From positions 12,111,129 to 12,175,128 of the forward strand of contig JAEMBT020000007.1 in the NCBI GenBank assembly GCA_018873245.2: a DNA stretch of 64,000 nucleotides. Direction: 5' to 3'. Below, one piece after another: positions 10,875 through 25,209 of the stretch; the first letter of the stretch is position 1; each line of letters opens with the position of its first letter. The notes under the pieces were generated by a model. The model was not told where the DNA came from. It ran no database searches and saw only the letters and a list, made by a program, of their open reading frames with translations. This stretch comes from Archegozetes longisetosus. Its lineage: Eukaryota > Arthropoda > Arachnida > Sarcoptiformes > Trhypochthoniidae. The translations under genes were made by a program, and so were the position numbers.

Positions 10875-13800
10875 TTAAACGAATTCATTAGTTCCAGGAC
10901 TTGTCAGAGGTTCCAAACTTGAGGGATATGAAGATATTGAGTCATCGCTTTTCTCTAACACGAACTGATCTTCAGTTGTCTTACGGTAAACAGGATTATC
11001 AAAATTCATTGATGTTATGTTTCGTCTAATCAAAATAAAAATAAGATTAGCTTTTTACGTTTAAAAAGAGAAGTCCAAATCGAATTTCATATTCGATATA
11101 AATACCTCTGGTATTTGCGATAAATAAATAAAACAAGTGTTCCGATAATTAATGAAATAGTCAATAAAACAACAGTTATAATAATGGCCAACTTTCCTTC
11201 TGGCTGATCACCGATTGAATAATCATTCATTTTTAAATTACTATCTGATTTATCAAAAGTTTTATTTCTATCATGAGACTTAATCATCTCTATTTCTTCT
11301 AATGATTCAACAGTTGATTGCGTAGAAGATGATGGCACTAATGATGGTTTTGACGTTGATGTTATAGTGGTTGAAACAGTGGTTGAAAGTTTTGGTGATT
11401 GCGTAACGATCGATGGTTTCAATGATTCACATGTCGAGTTATTTCTGAGGACCATTAATGGCGGACACGCACAACGGTATGAATGTTGACCAGTTGGCAG
11501 ACAAAGGTGGGAACAAAGAGCGCTACTACATCGGTTTGTTGTGTTTGGCCTTTTATACGAGTGGACAACACGTATATCCATCACAGAGAATACTCCACCG
11601 ACTAACGAATCGATTTTATTGACTTCAGTACCTATGAGTTATAGAAAATACACAAATCAATAAAAGTGTGCGTTCATTTAACTACCCTTCACCTGAAATT
11701 TCAAATAAATCTTATCTCACTATTAATTCAGTTCTTACCGAATTTATTGGTAGATAAAACTGACTCTAATTCCCAATCGGTCCAATAAACTGTATCTTCG
11801 AATATATCCAAAGAAAATGGATGTCGAATATATTCAGTAGAGTGAAGAATTAGCCTTCGATTCTTGCCGTCATAATCAATAGCACTCAATGTATTCAACT
11901 TTGCGTCCAACCAGTAGATTCGTTTTGTAATCAAATCGATAGTTACACCGTTGGGCCAAATGATATTGCTATCGACTAGTAACTGTCTTTCACTTCCGTC
12001 CTGAAGACTTCTCTCAATCTTAGGCGATGAGCCCCAATCAGTCCAAACAATCCAAGATTCCATAACATTGATAGCAATACCGCGCGGCTCTTCGAGGCGA
12101 TCACTAACGATTACAGTTCGAGATTCAGGGTTCGTGATATTTGCCACTTCTATGCAGTCCTTCGAAGTGTCGGTCCAATAAAGAAGTCTATGAATCCAAT
12201 CAACAGCTAAAGCGTCAACAATTCCTCTGTTATCTATCAACTCGTGCGGCTCTTTGATCCCATTGTATGTTTTACGCTTTGAATCAAACGGTGCCATAAA
12301 AAATTTTTCGAGCGCCACATCAGACCATATCAGATAATTGTCTTTAAGGCTGTAATCGACAGCAATAGTTGAACGTAACTGCGAATAGAGTGAGTTATAA
12401 TGCTGATGTTTCTGCTTCTGAGATACGTCAAGTGTTCGTATATCATGTCTATTGGCAAACATTAGTAATGGCTTTTCTTCGCCTTTGGCTTTACAGAAAC
12501 GATGATCTTTAACCTCATAACCATCAAAACACTCGCATTTGAAGTGTCCTTTCAGATTGAGACATATATGTCCAGAACACAAACCATAATTTTCAGTACA
12601 TCTGAAAGCAATCGAAAAATTGAGTTCATTTATATAAGCTATAGTTTTAGTCAGTTTATTATCGATTTATTAAAAATCTTTGCAAACGAGACTTAAGAAA
12701 AGTTATGAACTCACTCATCGATATCATCACAAGTTTTTTTATCATCAGCCAATCTGAATCCTTTCTTACACTCGCAGTGATAGCCTGAGAAGTCATCTAT
12801 GCATATCTGTGAACAGTGATGATTGCCATCACATTCATTAACAGAACAATTGGGTGGTTCATCCGACCAGTCACCACAATCATTGAAGCCGTCGCACAGC
12901 TTTGACAATGCAATGCATTTAGAGGAATGTTCGCATCGATGTTGAGTTGCAGTACACATCGTTGAGTTAGAAACTGGCTGTAAATATAGAAAAACACACA
13001 AATCAATTATTTTAATTACAATAATACCAGACTAGAACGGTTTCGGTCAAGATCATAACAAAACACCAAAACATTTATAAGTTTGATATTTTAGTAAATC
13101 TAGCAAAATTTGAAGAATAATTGATTAAAAAATCCTTCCATCAATTAGTCGAAACTACAAACATTGAGATATAAATAGAATATGTTTGCGCACCGAATCA
13201 GTTGTCCTTGGAGGACAGTTATCTTCATCCGAACCATCGGGACATTCGTTTTCTCCGTTGCATTTCATGCGATCAGGAATACAGTGACCACTATTGCATT
13301 GAAACTGATCTGCCCGACAGGTATAGTTGCAATTCTTTTCATCTGAATTGTCGGTGCAGTCGTTCGAATGATCGCATCGCCAGTGCATATGAATGCATTC
13401 GTGCCCGTTCTCACACATGAACTCTCGCGGACCGCACAACGATTCAACTTCTTTTTTATCAAAATCACAGCCTTGTTCGTCATCGCCATCGTGACAGTCT
13501 CGATCTCGATCACACCTCCATCGTTCAGGAATGCATTTACCAGATTTACAGGTGAACATACCAGAAGTACACGTTTGATTAGCTGTAAATTTCAATTAGC
13601 ATTTCTATTATAAATATGCCACAAAACGTTTCAACAAATGCATATTAACTTATCTAAAGTGAACAACAAAAACAGATTAACTGCAAAAGACAGAAAATCC
13701 AATCAACCTTAAGCTCAACTTTAGAGATGGGTAATAGAGATCTCAATAAAGATTAATAAAGTGATTGCAAGACATAAAGACAATATGAATAAGTAAGACC

Positions 13801-16800
13801 ACGTGCCTTAAAAAATAAATACAAAAACTATTCTGATTAACATCTTATATGAAATATAAAAGTTTGAACTGAATAAAGTGTGCTACTAATAAATCCAGTT
13901 TTTATTTGTTGAATGCAGTTAAGTATTTCGTTTGATAGAAAAATGTTTGAGGTCAACTTCAAATAAATTAATAGGCATCTGGCCTAATTGCCCACCAACC
14001 CAAACGGGTGTCAAATTAAAGTTTATGAAGAGTAGGATCGGAGCAGAAACAATTCTTCAAAAGCACGACGGCTGACAGAAGATATCAATTTCTAGATTAA
14101 CTTCTAAAGAATTAAAGACCAACGTTTTGATCATTTAGCAAAAGCCTTATTGATTGACACTATAAAGTATTCGATCACTTTTTAAAAATGTATACAGAAG
14201 CCACCAACAATTTTTCTTTGATAATGGCTACGTCAACATTGTAGGGAGTCTCAGGCAGTCCCACTCAAATAAAGCTCGTGCTGGAGACTTAGGCAGAGGC
14301 TCGAGTTACTGTATCCCTCCTAGTTAATGCTTACAGCTCAAGATCCCATTGGAACGACTCAATGCTCAATAATCCGCGGTTAGATTCAGTTTCGGCACCA
14401 GAATAACACTAAGTACTATATCTACGTTTAAGTAGATATAGCCAAAACCGGTACTGGGATAATAGTCGAGCACTGTCGTTAGTACAAAAATGGTCTTAGA
14501 ACCGTCAGGTGCTCTGCACAAATTATGACGGTTTTTGGTACCTTGGCTACAGCAAGCACGCATCTGAAGTTTCAGAACAGCAGTATCGCTGGACGATGTC
14601 CGCTTGGTCCTGGAGGCATCGACGCAAACTCTAAGCGGGGTACCTTCAGCCACTGTAAACAATTTGAGATGGGAGACAAGCTCACCTCCTCGTAATTTTC
14701 TCTGGATAGTGCTAGCGAGCTTTCCCAATTTAATTAACGATTCTTAATGCTGAATACATTCAAAAACTCATCTCTTGTCAACCATCGTATTTTTGAAAAT
14801 TTGTTTCTGCTTTTGATTTTACTTCACATTAGCTTTAATTTGATACTCGTATTGGCTGGTAGCCAATTATACCAAATCTGATCAAGTCCTTATTAACACA
14901 ACGTTAATTACCGCATAAATGACTTGATTCATCAGATCCATCACCGCAATCATTCTCTCCATCACAAACCCATCTGTTGACCAGACATTTTCCGTTGTCA
15001 CACGTGAATTCGTTTTGACGACATGAGACTAATGTAGTTTCTGAATAGAAAAATTAAACCAATAAATGCCGTTCAGCCCGTAATTTATTAAAATAGATTT
15101 CTTACTGCAATGTTCTGAATATTCGTCAGATCCGTCTGAACAGTCATTTTGATCGTCGCAAAGCCACTAGCGAGAAAATAAATCGTTTAATGGTTTGTGA
15201 TCAGAAGTGAAAACACAAATAGACATTACCTCATTTGGGATGCAGTTACTGCTGGCCAAACACTTGAATTGATTTTGAGCGCACGTGTGATTTGCTGACA
15301 ATTTAAATAAAATCTATTAGTTATATGTAGCCAAATATATTGAATCATATATTGAATCGTACAATTGAACGCCCTGATAATAAAAAAGCCTATCTCTTAA
15401 AGCATTGAAACGAGTAAAACGCACTTAAAGTTGCGTTAAAGAAAATGTTTACAAAAACCAAACTCATTGAAACTTAAATATGAAATTTATTATTTGTAAC
15501 GTGTAATTAAACATATTCTAGATCAGATTCATCAAAATAATCTGATTCTTCAGAATTACAATTAAATTGAGATAAAAAGTCAATATAAAATTTTCTGTTT
15601 TTTTACATCCAAATAGTCTAATAATGACATTAAATCTTTTATTTTCTTATCAGATAAAGTAGATTTTTCGGCTATTTTTATGTATTTCATACAATTTTTG
15701 ATTTCATCTAAATCAGTTTTCAACAAATTATTTTTGGTGTTAATTATTTTTTCATAAATTACCGTTCGAAAGATTTCATTTGTATTTCTAATGGGATTTT
15801 CTCAAAACACTTTCTATCACAACAAACTTTGACTTCTGTAAACTCTTTACACTTAACTTTTTTTGCCACTTTTTCGTGTGCACTCATTTCCCTTAAATAA
15901 GATTAATCATTAGTCAATTAATTAATGCATCTGTTAATATCTAATTGAATACTGACTGAATTTCTTAAAAGTTTTTGTTTGTTTTGTTCCCATAATATTG
16001 GATGTGAAACGCGTTTTTTCCCTTTTTCACTCATTTCTTGATTAATTTCATTATTAATTAGAATAAGAAGAGTTCTCTTATTTGGCGAGCCATTAGATAA
16101 ATGAATCAATTTATTATTGATTGAATTAAACATTTAAAATCCTAATAAAACACTTGATTAATGCTTAATTGATATAAATAAAAGCTAAAGCTTTGATGTT
16201 ATGTAATGATCATCAATATTGTACTGTTCATAATGAACATAACACAAATTGATTGCGCATTCTCTTAAAGTTAGATTTGATTAGCATTAAATTCTATTGT
16301 GATCAGGAGTTTTTTAAACATGATTATTTATAAATTTTTTCCATTGAAACATATATTGAATTTTATTATATGAATAAAGTATGATGTGAGCTCAATGTTT
16401 AAAACAAAATCCGAAAAAGAGGTTAACTCGAGATAGGCTTTTTTATTATCGAGGCGTTCAATTGTTTATCAGTTGGTTATTTCCGATTCTTCAAGTTATC
16501 AATTTACATTTTTATATTGTTTCACTGAAAATTTGACTCATTACATAGTCTATATTTTCCTAGATATTTCATTTTTTATATTACTTCTGTGACAATTTTG
16601 ATACACCCATTTGAGTGAATCAACATATTTGCTATAAGTAATGTTTTGTTTGGTCTTTTTGGAACCATACTATCGCATCTCTAATTGGAACATTACAGAT
16701 ACAATAGCATAGTTTCAAAACGACGATTTTTTCAATTGATTTGCATAAACGTCATTGATAATATTCGCAACTTGAAAACTTGATTTCGGGGAATACAACT

Positions 16801-19800
16801 TTTAAAATTGAACTGTAACAAAAATTTAGACAAATTCTGGAGAACGAGCCGACAAATATTAGTTATAATTGTAATAACATGTCCGGATGCTGTACCATTA
16901 AAGCTAATGGATCTACTTGACATTATCGACTCTATTATTAATGCTAATGTGATAATTGAACAATACATACAGCAATTTGCTTCGTCTGAAAGGTCTCCGC
17001 AATCATTTTCTCCATCGCAAACCCATTTTTGTGGCAGACATTTACCATTTTGACACTTGAACTCATTGTCAGCACATTTTTTGATAGCTAAATAAATTTA
17101 AAAAACAGCAAAAATAAGTGAATCAAAATATTAATAAAAATTGTTAGGCTTAAAATTGAGTCAATAGTGATGTTGAACATAAAGTGCCTCAATAGACATT
17201 TAAAACTGTTTGAGTAGCCGCCGGAAAACTAGTTTTGTTAATTCACACATTATTAGACTTTGATCGTATGAGAGCTTATGAACAGTATTATTTTAAATGT
17301 TTTATTTTGACACTTATATTTTTAAAGAAAATGATTCAAATATAGTATAATTATTAATCGTTCGTTCAAATTGACGCTCGCGATCGTATAGGATTCTAAG
17401 AACCACATTTCAAGCATCAAAACTGAAACCTACTGATAATCATTTTTAAGCAAGTATTTAGCAAGTTCTAAGCAATGTTGTCTTTTAATTTGAAAGTACA
17501 ATTAAGTAAATGTTTAGCGCTCTAAATTGAATGAAACGCTAATATTTATTACTAGAATGAAAATAATTGGCTCATTTTAAGTAATAAAATAATCATTATA
17601 CTATGACTCATATGGTTTGTGTTACCAAAATTGATAGTTAAACTAAAAGTACGAATGTTTGCGAATGTACTCAAACCAGTCTAGAATACAGCACAAAAAC
17701 GAGATAATGTGCGCCTAAATGGTGTTGAGAGCCAATTCGGTCACGAATAAATCTTTTAAAGCAAAGTGATAGGCGGCTTAAATTTGTTCACATTTTGGTA
17801 ATTATTCCAAATAGTAATCAAAATTTGATGTCAAAATTAGAATAAGTTAAAGATAAAAGTTTGCCCACAATCATTTTTGTTTTCCTATGGATTTTGCAAC
17901 AAGTTTTCTACCTTCAAACCAAATTTTGATCTTCATTACCTTATATTTGCAAAATTTCGGTACAAATGTGCATTTTCAGGCATTTACTTAATTTAAACAT
18001 AATTAATAATTGCATGTTCATAGTAAAGTAGATGTTACGCGTATCTACCATTGCTGAATAATCAATTGATAAGCTTATAATTAGCGGAGACATCACTTTT
18101 TCTAACTAAAATGCCTGCAAATTTTGTCGCCAATGTTGCGCAAACAGTGCAATCAAATAGTGATTCGTGCCTTTCAAACAAGATTCGATCAAATCCAAAA
18201 AAAATGTGATTTCTCGATGAATTCGCAAAATTGAAAAGTGACAACTTACGGATTCCTAACAACTTTAATTTTAGCTTGCTTTCCTTGTTATTTGATGACC
18301 AGCACTTATCTTTAAGTTTTCAATAGTGATCAGCATAAGAAAGTGTTGCACTTGCCAAAGTGGCAGCTCTGATAATTATTTGCATATCGACTTTAAATAC
18401 AACTTACTGTGAAGTACACGAATTTTTTGACATTTAAAAAATTTCTATTATTCAAATATTATCCAATTTATGATCGATTGGAGGTCCAATTTTTAGCTAG
18501 TAGAGAAGTAAAGTTGCATAAACTGATTTAGAGATGATCGCATGAGATAAAACAAAATTCGTTTTACCTGACCAAATCGTTAAAGTTTAAAATGTGTCAG
18601 GACTGAGATGTAGTGCTCGCAAAACTTGTGTTATATTGAAAAACAATTGTTTAGCAATGTTATAACAAGATATAATTGACACAATAACTTCAATTGAATC
18701 TAATTTTGATGTATAGTTAAAGAGTATTTTATTTTTAGTCAGTCGTGTCATTTCGCTAATAATAGCAAATGGAATAGAAGCAAAAACTGAAAATCGCGGT
18801 CAACAGTGAGGGAAGCAGAGTAATCATTTAAATTAATGGCTCAAAAACCATTTTTCAATGGTAATCAATTATTGCCGGGCATAGCACAACATTGTTTATT
18901 GAACTTTTATATTTATTCTCATCTCAATCACGTCTAAAATATTTTAAAAATTTGTTCTTTCACTAAACGAACATTTTTACGATTCCTATATTTTGATTAA
19001 TTGCAAGTTTACAACTCAGTACTAGTCCAGTAATATTTTACAATTTCAATGGAATAAAAGCTTCTCAACTCTATTATTTGATTGATAAGTTTGACAACAC
19101 CTCTCAATGGAATAAAGCGTTCAGATTGAATACTCTCAATTATTATGCTGACTGAGCAAGTCTTAAGCTAGCTGTCATTCTAAGACTATTGCCATCATTT
19201 TAAGCACGAATTGTAGTCTCAATTTTTGTCATTTTATATTAAGTTTCATCTAATTTTCAACTTAAGGTCATTGAGTCACAATTATCAGCACTGAATAATA
19301 AAGCATTTAATGTTTCCCTACGAGTCAAACAAGAGTAGGACAGAGTCGAAAAATATGACGCTTTACCAATATATTTAAAAGGAAATTGTATTAAATCTGT
19401 TTAATTAATGGCTATCCATTTCAAATGTAATTTACAGTTAGAGAAATTTAAGAGAATCATGTCAAGCAAATAATTAGAGGTTTTGGATTACAGCCAAATT
19501 TGTGGCGTAACTTAGCTCAATTTCACATGACTATCCTATAAATTATTTATTAATTAAACTCAAGACAAAGACGTCTGATTTCTTCGTAACCAAAGACAAG
19601 GTCAGTGTGAAGTAATAAACAAATATTTTCAATTTGATCATCAAAACAAATTGTTGCGTAAAAAACAATCGGAAAGTTTTCATAACAAGTTAACCAATGC
19701 GTGCAAAAATCGCATTTATGCATAAACAGCATTGAGATAAAGAGGAAATTACAAGTTTCAACTTTCAGTATGTGACTCCAAATCAATTCATTTGATTGGT

Positions 19801-22800
19801 TTAGATTGGATTCGGGCCCCGTTCTCATTACATAAGCCATTGATTGAGCAGATCAAATTAAACTGAAAATTGAATTACATACTATTAAGCTCACACTCAA
19901 ATTACTGGTAATAAAAATTGAACCTATGAAACTTTCTTCAAACTAATAACAGTTGTAATATTATTGGATCACTTCTAACTGAGAAACACGATGAGCAGTC
20001 ATTTTAAAGTAACATTCATTTGCATCAAAATTTCCAGTCATTAACTGTGATATATAAGTATAGCTGCCGTCTCGTTTAATTCAATGTCAAGGTTAGGACC
20101 GCAGACTTTAAACCTTTTAAAGCCAGACTTTAAAAAAACTTCGAGCAAAGATTTATTTATCCTTGTTCCTTTTACAGTGAGATAGTAAAAAGTATAGTAA
20201 AACAGTGAAAGCAATGCTTCAAGTACTTTTATAAGAGATAGCATGCGCTCAAAGGTTAGTGTCTGACAGAAAGCTTGGCCTTTTTTGGGCAGAACAAAAA
20301 TGAAAACCAAAGTCAACAAAGTAGAAAATCAATATTTTATGTAGGAGAATAAATGAAAAAGATCCAGTATAAAATTTAGTAGACAACGGGTCGATTCAAC
20401 TCCTTGACTGCGGTCGTTCGAGGCATTGACCAAGGCGAACAACAATCGACGCCATTTCATTTTGACAAGACTTTGGTTAATTATTGAATATGTAGAGTAA
20501 TAATTGTTTTAAACAAATAACTATATAATGAAAGCTTTAATTGCTTAAATCATTTAAACTACTTAACATAGTTTGTTTTTGCTGCTTCCTTCCAGTACAT
20601 ATCATTTGAAAGTCAGACACGAATCTAGTGTTAAATCAACTTTTTATAACTAATTTAAATACTAAAATTTAAAAACATTAACAAAAATATTTAGTTTATG
20701 CGTCTGATTTGAATATTGAGGTTTGATGCAAGATAACAAATAAATGCTTGTTTAACAATTTTGTAGATTCAACACTCAATTTAAAATAATCTGGTTAATT
20801 TTATAGCCACAAAATAAAACCTTCAGTAAAACCGCATGTCATTTAATGAACTTAAAGTTTAAAGTTTATGCGATCAATAATTGGTAAAACCAAATTATAA
20901 TACTATTTCTCTTCGGGGTTGCTTTCGGGCTTTGAAAGGAAATAAATATAAATTAATAATTTTGATTTTAAGTAAACTTTTGAATAGGGTTAAGGACTTC
21001 AGATAAAAACCATGTGCACAGTTTTTGGTCTTAAATTGAAAAGAGCAGGAAAAAAGGTATATCTACGCATAAAGATTAAGGTAACCAAAGTAAAAATTTA
21101 CGGGAAGGACAAAAATGTTTTAAAAACCAACACAATCATTAGATTCGAATTGTGCACTTCCACAGGCATTTCAACAAGGTATGCTTTCAGTCTTATAAGA
21201 CAATGGTACCAATTTAGATCATTATCTTTCCTATAATTAAGATTGAAGGCTGATTCACTCAACATTTGAGAACACTTTTTGCTCAACTTATTTAAATAGT
21301 ATTTAATAGTATTACGAGCTATTTTTAAAACAAATCAATCTTAAAGTTGTTATCACGCGATGACTGGCAACAAAATAAAACAAAAAAACATTTCATTTAT
21401 TCTGTGTCTTAATTCATAGTTTTGAAATGCTTTCATAATTAGAGCAGTACAGGGATCAAAGAAAATCAAATGTTTTTTCAAGTAAGATTCATATCTAACA
21501 AAAATTGTCTCATCAAATAGTGCCAAATATTCAATTTCGTTCGTCAAATTTCTCCTCAGAGGTCAAAATCAACTAAATTGTTCAAACTTTGAACAGATTT
21601 TTTCTCGAGATCCGAATACCTAAAAAATGTTAATTTTGTCGCATAACTTAAATTCATATTACAAAAGGTTTAGCAAAGCTTTTGCATTGAAAAATATCAA
21701 TTTACTTGGTTAAGCTTCAATAGTAATGTAGTAAAACAGTCTAAAGTATTTTGTTTGAAAAATTTTTCCAAACTATTAAATGCTAACAATTTTTAAAATA
21801 GGATACATTAAAGTTCCGCAAACTTAATATAAAGAAAGTAAATTGATCTTAAAGTTTTGGCAAACAAATCAGACTCAGTGTCTTTGATTGAGTCTGAGCT
21901 TCGCCCGTAACATAAAAATACTACTGAGATATAAATAAATTAAGTAAAATAAGGAACTGAGGAAATGAAAGATATTGTTGCAGGTAACGCGATATAAGTG
22001 GTGTGATTGTCACGTTAAACCAATAACGAGTGAGAAGTGGCGTCATAAGTCAAATAAATATAAGAACAAGGCGAAATTTCCAAATTTAATTGCTTTATTA
22101 ATTTAATAAACTTGTAATTCATTCGTTATCAAAATGCGCAAACATTAGACTACTCTTCATGCGTTCATTTCATTCGGATTAACTTTACTTTTTTATTATA
22201 TCAATTCATTAAGTTTAATACGATCGAAAAGATATCTTTAGTCAGACTGTAATCTTATAAAAAAAGCGCTATTTCTGCTTACATCAAGGCAAATGTCAAC
22301 ACTCAAGGAAGATACGAATAATCAAAGCAAATATGAATACGTAATCATTTTCTCTTTCGAGATCTTCTTCAGCTGTCCTAAGATTGGTTTGAATAAGTTG
22401 ATCGCGAGTATGATACTTACGCTATTGTAGAAAATGTTGATTTTATATGACAATTTTTTGATGTAACTATCATTTGCTTAGAACAAACTAGCTGTCAACT
22501 ACAAGTAAATTGATTGAGTCACTCCCAATTTCAATGAGTGCCGTCTCTTAAATTAAAATAGTTGTCATAAATAGTCTCGCTTCTAAAGATCACACACGAT
22601 ATTATTAATGACTCTCAAATATTCAAATGACTACAAATGCGAAATGCAATGATCGCAACAATTCTAATTTATTTTTTATCGTAGGATAAAAATCAATAAA
22701 TCAATGTATTACTCGACAAAAACAGTGTTTTGCAATAAACCAATTGCAAATATTTGTAGTCATCTGAAGAAAAAATATTAACAAACTAAGGAATGAGGAT

Positions 22801-25209
22801 ATAATTGAAACAAAGTGCTTAGATATTAGACAAAATGATCATTTGTCTCAACGATAATCATTGCGTCATTTGAACGAAAACGATCGGTCACGAACTGAAA
22901 TAATCAATTTCTCACAAATACAATTAAGTCTTGTTTTATACCGCAATTAGTTTCATCGGACTTGTCCGGACAGTCGACATCGCCGTCACATTCCCAACTG
23001 ATTGGTATGCATTTGCTTTTGTCTACACATTCAAATTGTTGAAAACTACAATCGGATGAGGCTATAAGTTATCAAAAACAAAACAAGAAATAAATTAATC
23101 AATATGTAATAAGATCAGTGGTCATTTGTTCAAACTAAATTCATGAAGTCTGAGCAACATTTTTTGCTATTTAATAACCGATTCAAATTTGATACGATTA
23201 TAAAATATTAGGTGTTAGCAGAATATTTCGGACAACTGGATCTTTAAAACAAATCTATATTTTTCAAATACTATTATACGATTAGTAAGTGTATTCGCCT
23301 CCTGTCTGGTCTACAAAGACCCAGAGAGGTCAGAGGTGTCTCTTACCAGTGGCGCTAATTTTTGAGTCCATTTACCACTTATACCTTTATCCATACGCAG
23401 TACCAAATTGAACTTCATTTGCAAATTATTTTGGTTTTTTGCCTGTTTATTCTTTGCAAATCAAAATGAAATGAAATAAAACTAAAAAATTTGCTAATAA
23501 AGTTCAATTTGAAGCTGCCCACGGACAAGGTATGACAGAAACGAATTCAAAATTAGCGCCACTGGTAAGAGACACCACTGACCTCACTGGGTCTTTGTAA
23601 ACCAGACAGAAAGCGAATATTACTAATGATATAATGACATTTGAAAAGTATAGATTTGTTTTAAAGATTCAGTTGTCCAGATTATTCTGCTAACATCTAA
23701 TATTTAAGATTGAAAGGCTTCACGTTTTGAGTTGTGAGTAAATTATATCTAATATAACATTTTAGAATATTGTAAGAAATTAGGTAATTATGTTTCTCAC
23801 AAAAACCATAAGTGAAATCATATTTTTTAGCATTACATAACATTATTAAAAGATAAAAGTAATTTGACATTGCAATTGCTCGCCAATTATTTAATAAAAT
23901 CAATATTAATGTTTAAATGACAATTGTGATCATTATGATCATTGTGATTCTCGCGACTATCAAATTAGGACTCATTCTCTCTTAAGTAAACTCATTATAA
24001 AAACAATAGTGCGTTAAAAAATGTCAGATTTGAACACATAAGACAAGAGTAAAAAGATTTTACAAAATAAATTGTCGACACCCTCTCGTTTAACTTTTAT
24101 GGTATTAAAAATGAAAATTCATTTATTTTCTCCTCAATGTGTGCAACCAAACAAATTAAAACACGTTCTTAAGCAAATATCTGCCCTAAAAAATACAAAA
24201 TGAACACAATTGATAACCTATGTGAACGACTTATACTTTTAAGAAAAAAAAAATCAGTTATAACTTGCAAAATGACAACTTTCAAGATCTTATAAGGAAT
24301 TTGTGCTTAAAATTAATTTTGGTTATTTTGTCTAACATTCGAGTCAAACTTGAATTGTTTGAAAATATAGCAAAACTTCGAAACTTCAAAGTCTATTTAA
24401 AGACATTGGAATCATTGCAGTAGTCATCTATTATTTATTACTACTATTAGTGGAAAGTGTGTCATAAGAGATAACACTTTTTGGGCTAAGTCAGTGCAAT
24501 TAAACTCAAACTTTTGTTCAGTAACGCATAGATTGACAACTCATCAAAATTATTCAAATCTATCAATAAAGTTATGCTCAAAAGTTGCCGACATCGATAA
24601 GTTTTGAAAAAGTGGACTCATTTTATAGTTGTTTTTATCACGATTCGGATCTATTTTCTGACAGAAAAGACAACTGTATATTAACAAAAATAATTGCGTT
24701 CACTTAAAATATGATTTGTGTAAATCAAGTCTTAAGTCTTAACAATTCATAAAATAAAATTGTATTCGAGTAAATATTTATAGTTTAGCTTTATAAAAAC
24801 TGGCGATTAGCTCGAATGACATTGACTTAAAAATAATGAAAAAATCGTATTTATTTGGAATATTTGATCAGTGTTAGGTTAAATCCAAATAAACGTTAAT
24901 TGCCATAATATTCATATGAAAGTTAGTGTGACTGAAAAGTAGCTTCTATTCATTTGATACTTCAAACTTAAATCTATGAACAAATATAGTATTTTATCGG
25001 AGGAGCAGATAAAAATGAATAACAAGTACAACTTGAATGTGATAGTACTTACCGGAAACATTGTTGATTAAAAGTGAACAGACAAATGTAATTATAAATA
25101 AGTGATTCAATAAATAATGACTTAAATTTTTGAATGATATCGTCCTAGCCTTCATAACATTATCACTTAACATATCTATAAGATTTAAATTTATCCAACT
25201 TCTTATCAT
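10875..25209 (-). CDS. Lipophorin/VLDL-type lipoprotein receptor
   Basis: Eleven exons chain in phase: 25053-25209, 22942-23061, 16971-17087, 15230-15294, 15106-15166, 14912-15040, 13194-13582, 12715-12977, 11739-12601, 11106-11631, 10875-11025. Total 946 residues. In order: an N-terminal signal (hydrophobic [11 protein letters not shown]), eight LDL-receptor class A repeats (one split across two exons, three in one exon, each with C-D-x4-D-C-x2-S-D-E calcium motifs), two EGF-like modules, a YWTD beta-propeller ([26 protein letters not shown]), a third EGF module, a Ser/Thr-rich stalk, one membrane helix ([20 protein letters not shown]) and a cytoplasmic tail with the endocytosis motif FDNPVY. 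This is the VLDLR/LpR layout; arthropod vitellogenin receptors have two propellers. It binds and internalises lipoproteins at the plasma membrane. The first ATG in frame is at 25209; 25155 is a plausible alternative start nearer the signal core. Confidence 0.92.
13583..14911 (-). other. LpR intron with GC-richer orphan ORF island (14240-14740)
   Basis: This is the intron between the fourth-repeat exon (14912-15040) and the three-repeat exon. At 14366-14728 the minus strand has a 120-codon open frame, with base composition clearly richer in G and C than the surrounding intron. Its translation (start [20 protein letters not shown]) has no LDL-A cysteine pattern and no family I recognise. A perfect 10-bp hairpin (CTATATCTAC/GTAGATATAG) lies inside. 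The phases of the flanking exons join without it, so it is not a needed exon. It is probably an inserted element fragment. Confidence 0.45.
15480..16133 (-). pseudogene. Broken mobile-element-type gene inside LpR intron
   Basis: Within the 15295-16970 intron the minus strand has three linked coding pieces. The first starts at 16133 (MFNSINNK) and contains [16 protein letters not shown]; the second holds the cysteine motif [12 protein letters not shown]; the third is lysine-rich ([10 protein letters not shown]). A phase-0 intron can be drawn from GTCAGT (after RNS) to the AAG before GGAAATGAG. After it, frame is lost at a run of seven A and again near 15765. The W-x2-N...RN-G...K-S-G-K...C-x3-K-C-x2-K-I layout resembles a cysteine-rich ORF that I know from arthropod mobile elements, but I cannot name its superfamily. 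It is non-functional as it stands. Confidence 0.45.
17088..22941 (-). other. Large LpR intron (5.85 kb), no internal gene seen
   Basis: The flanking LDL-A exons join directly in phase 1 (G + CT), so no exon is missing. Open frames inside (for example 18062-18262, 19550-19840, 20041-20319, 21012-21236) lack domains, signal peptides or coding-like composition. No long palindrome was noticed. Confidence 0.5.
23203..23705. mobile_element. Foldback element in LpR intron 1
   Basis: Arms of about 220 bp pair: AAATATTAGGTGTTAGCAGA at 23203 with TCTGCTAACATCTAATATTT ending at 23705. Pairing continues through the CTTACCAGTGGCGCTAATTTT blocks. The centre (about 23440-23480) is unpaired AT-rich DNA. The terminus TTAGGTGTTAGCAG flanked by TA would suit a TA-inserting element, but AT-rich flanks make the duplication uncertain. 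No transposase is present. Confidence 0.72.

Noticed and set aside
12797..13513. Additional frames overlapping the LDL-A/EGF exons
   Set aside because: Shadows of the receptor exons in other frames; the cysteine pattern exists only in the minus-strand frame used in the model.
14366..14728. Possible extra receptor exon
   Set aside because: Flanking exons join in phase without it and it lacks LDL-A cysteines; kept only as an orphan island.
24994..25052. Continuation of the first LpR exon past VSG
   Set aside because: A strong GTAAGT donor at 25052 and phase match with the exon at 23061 show this is intron.
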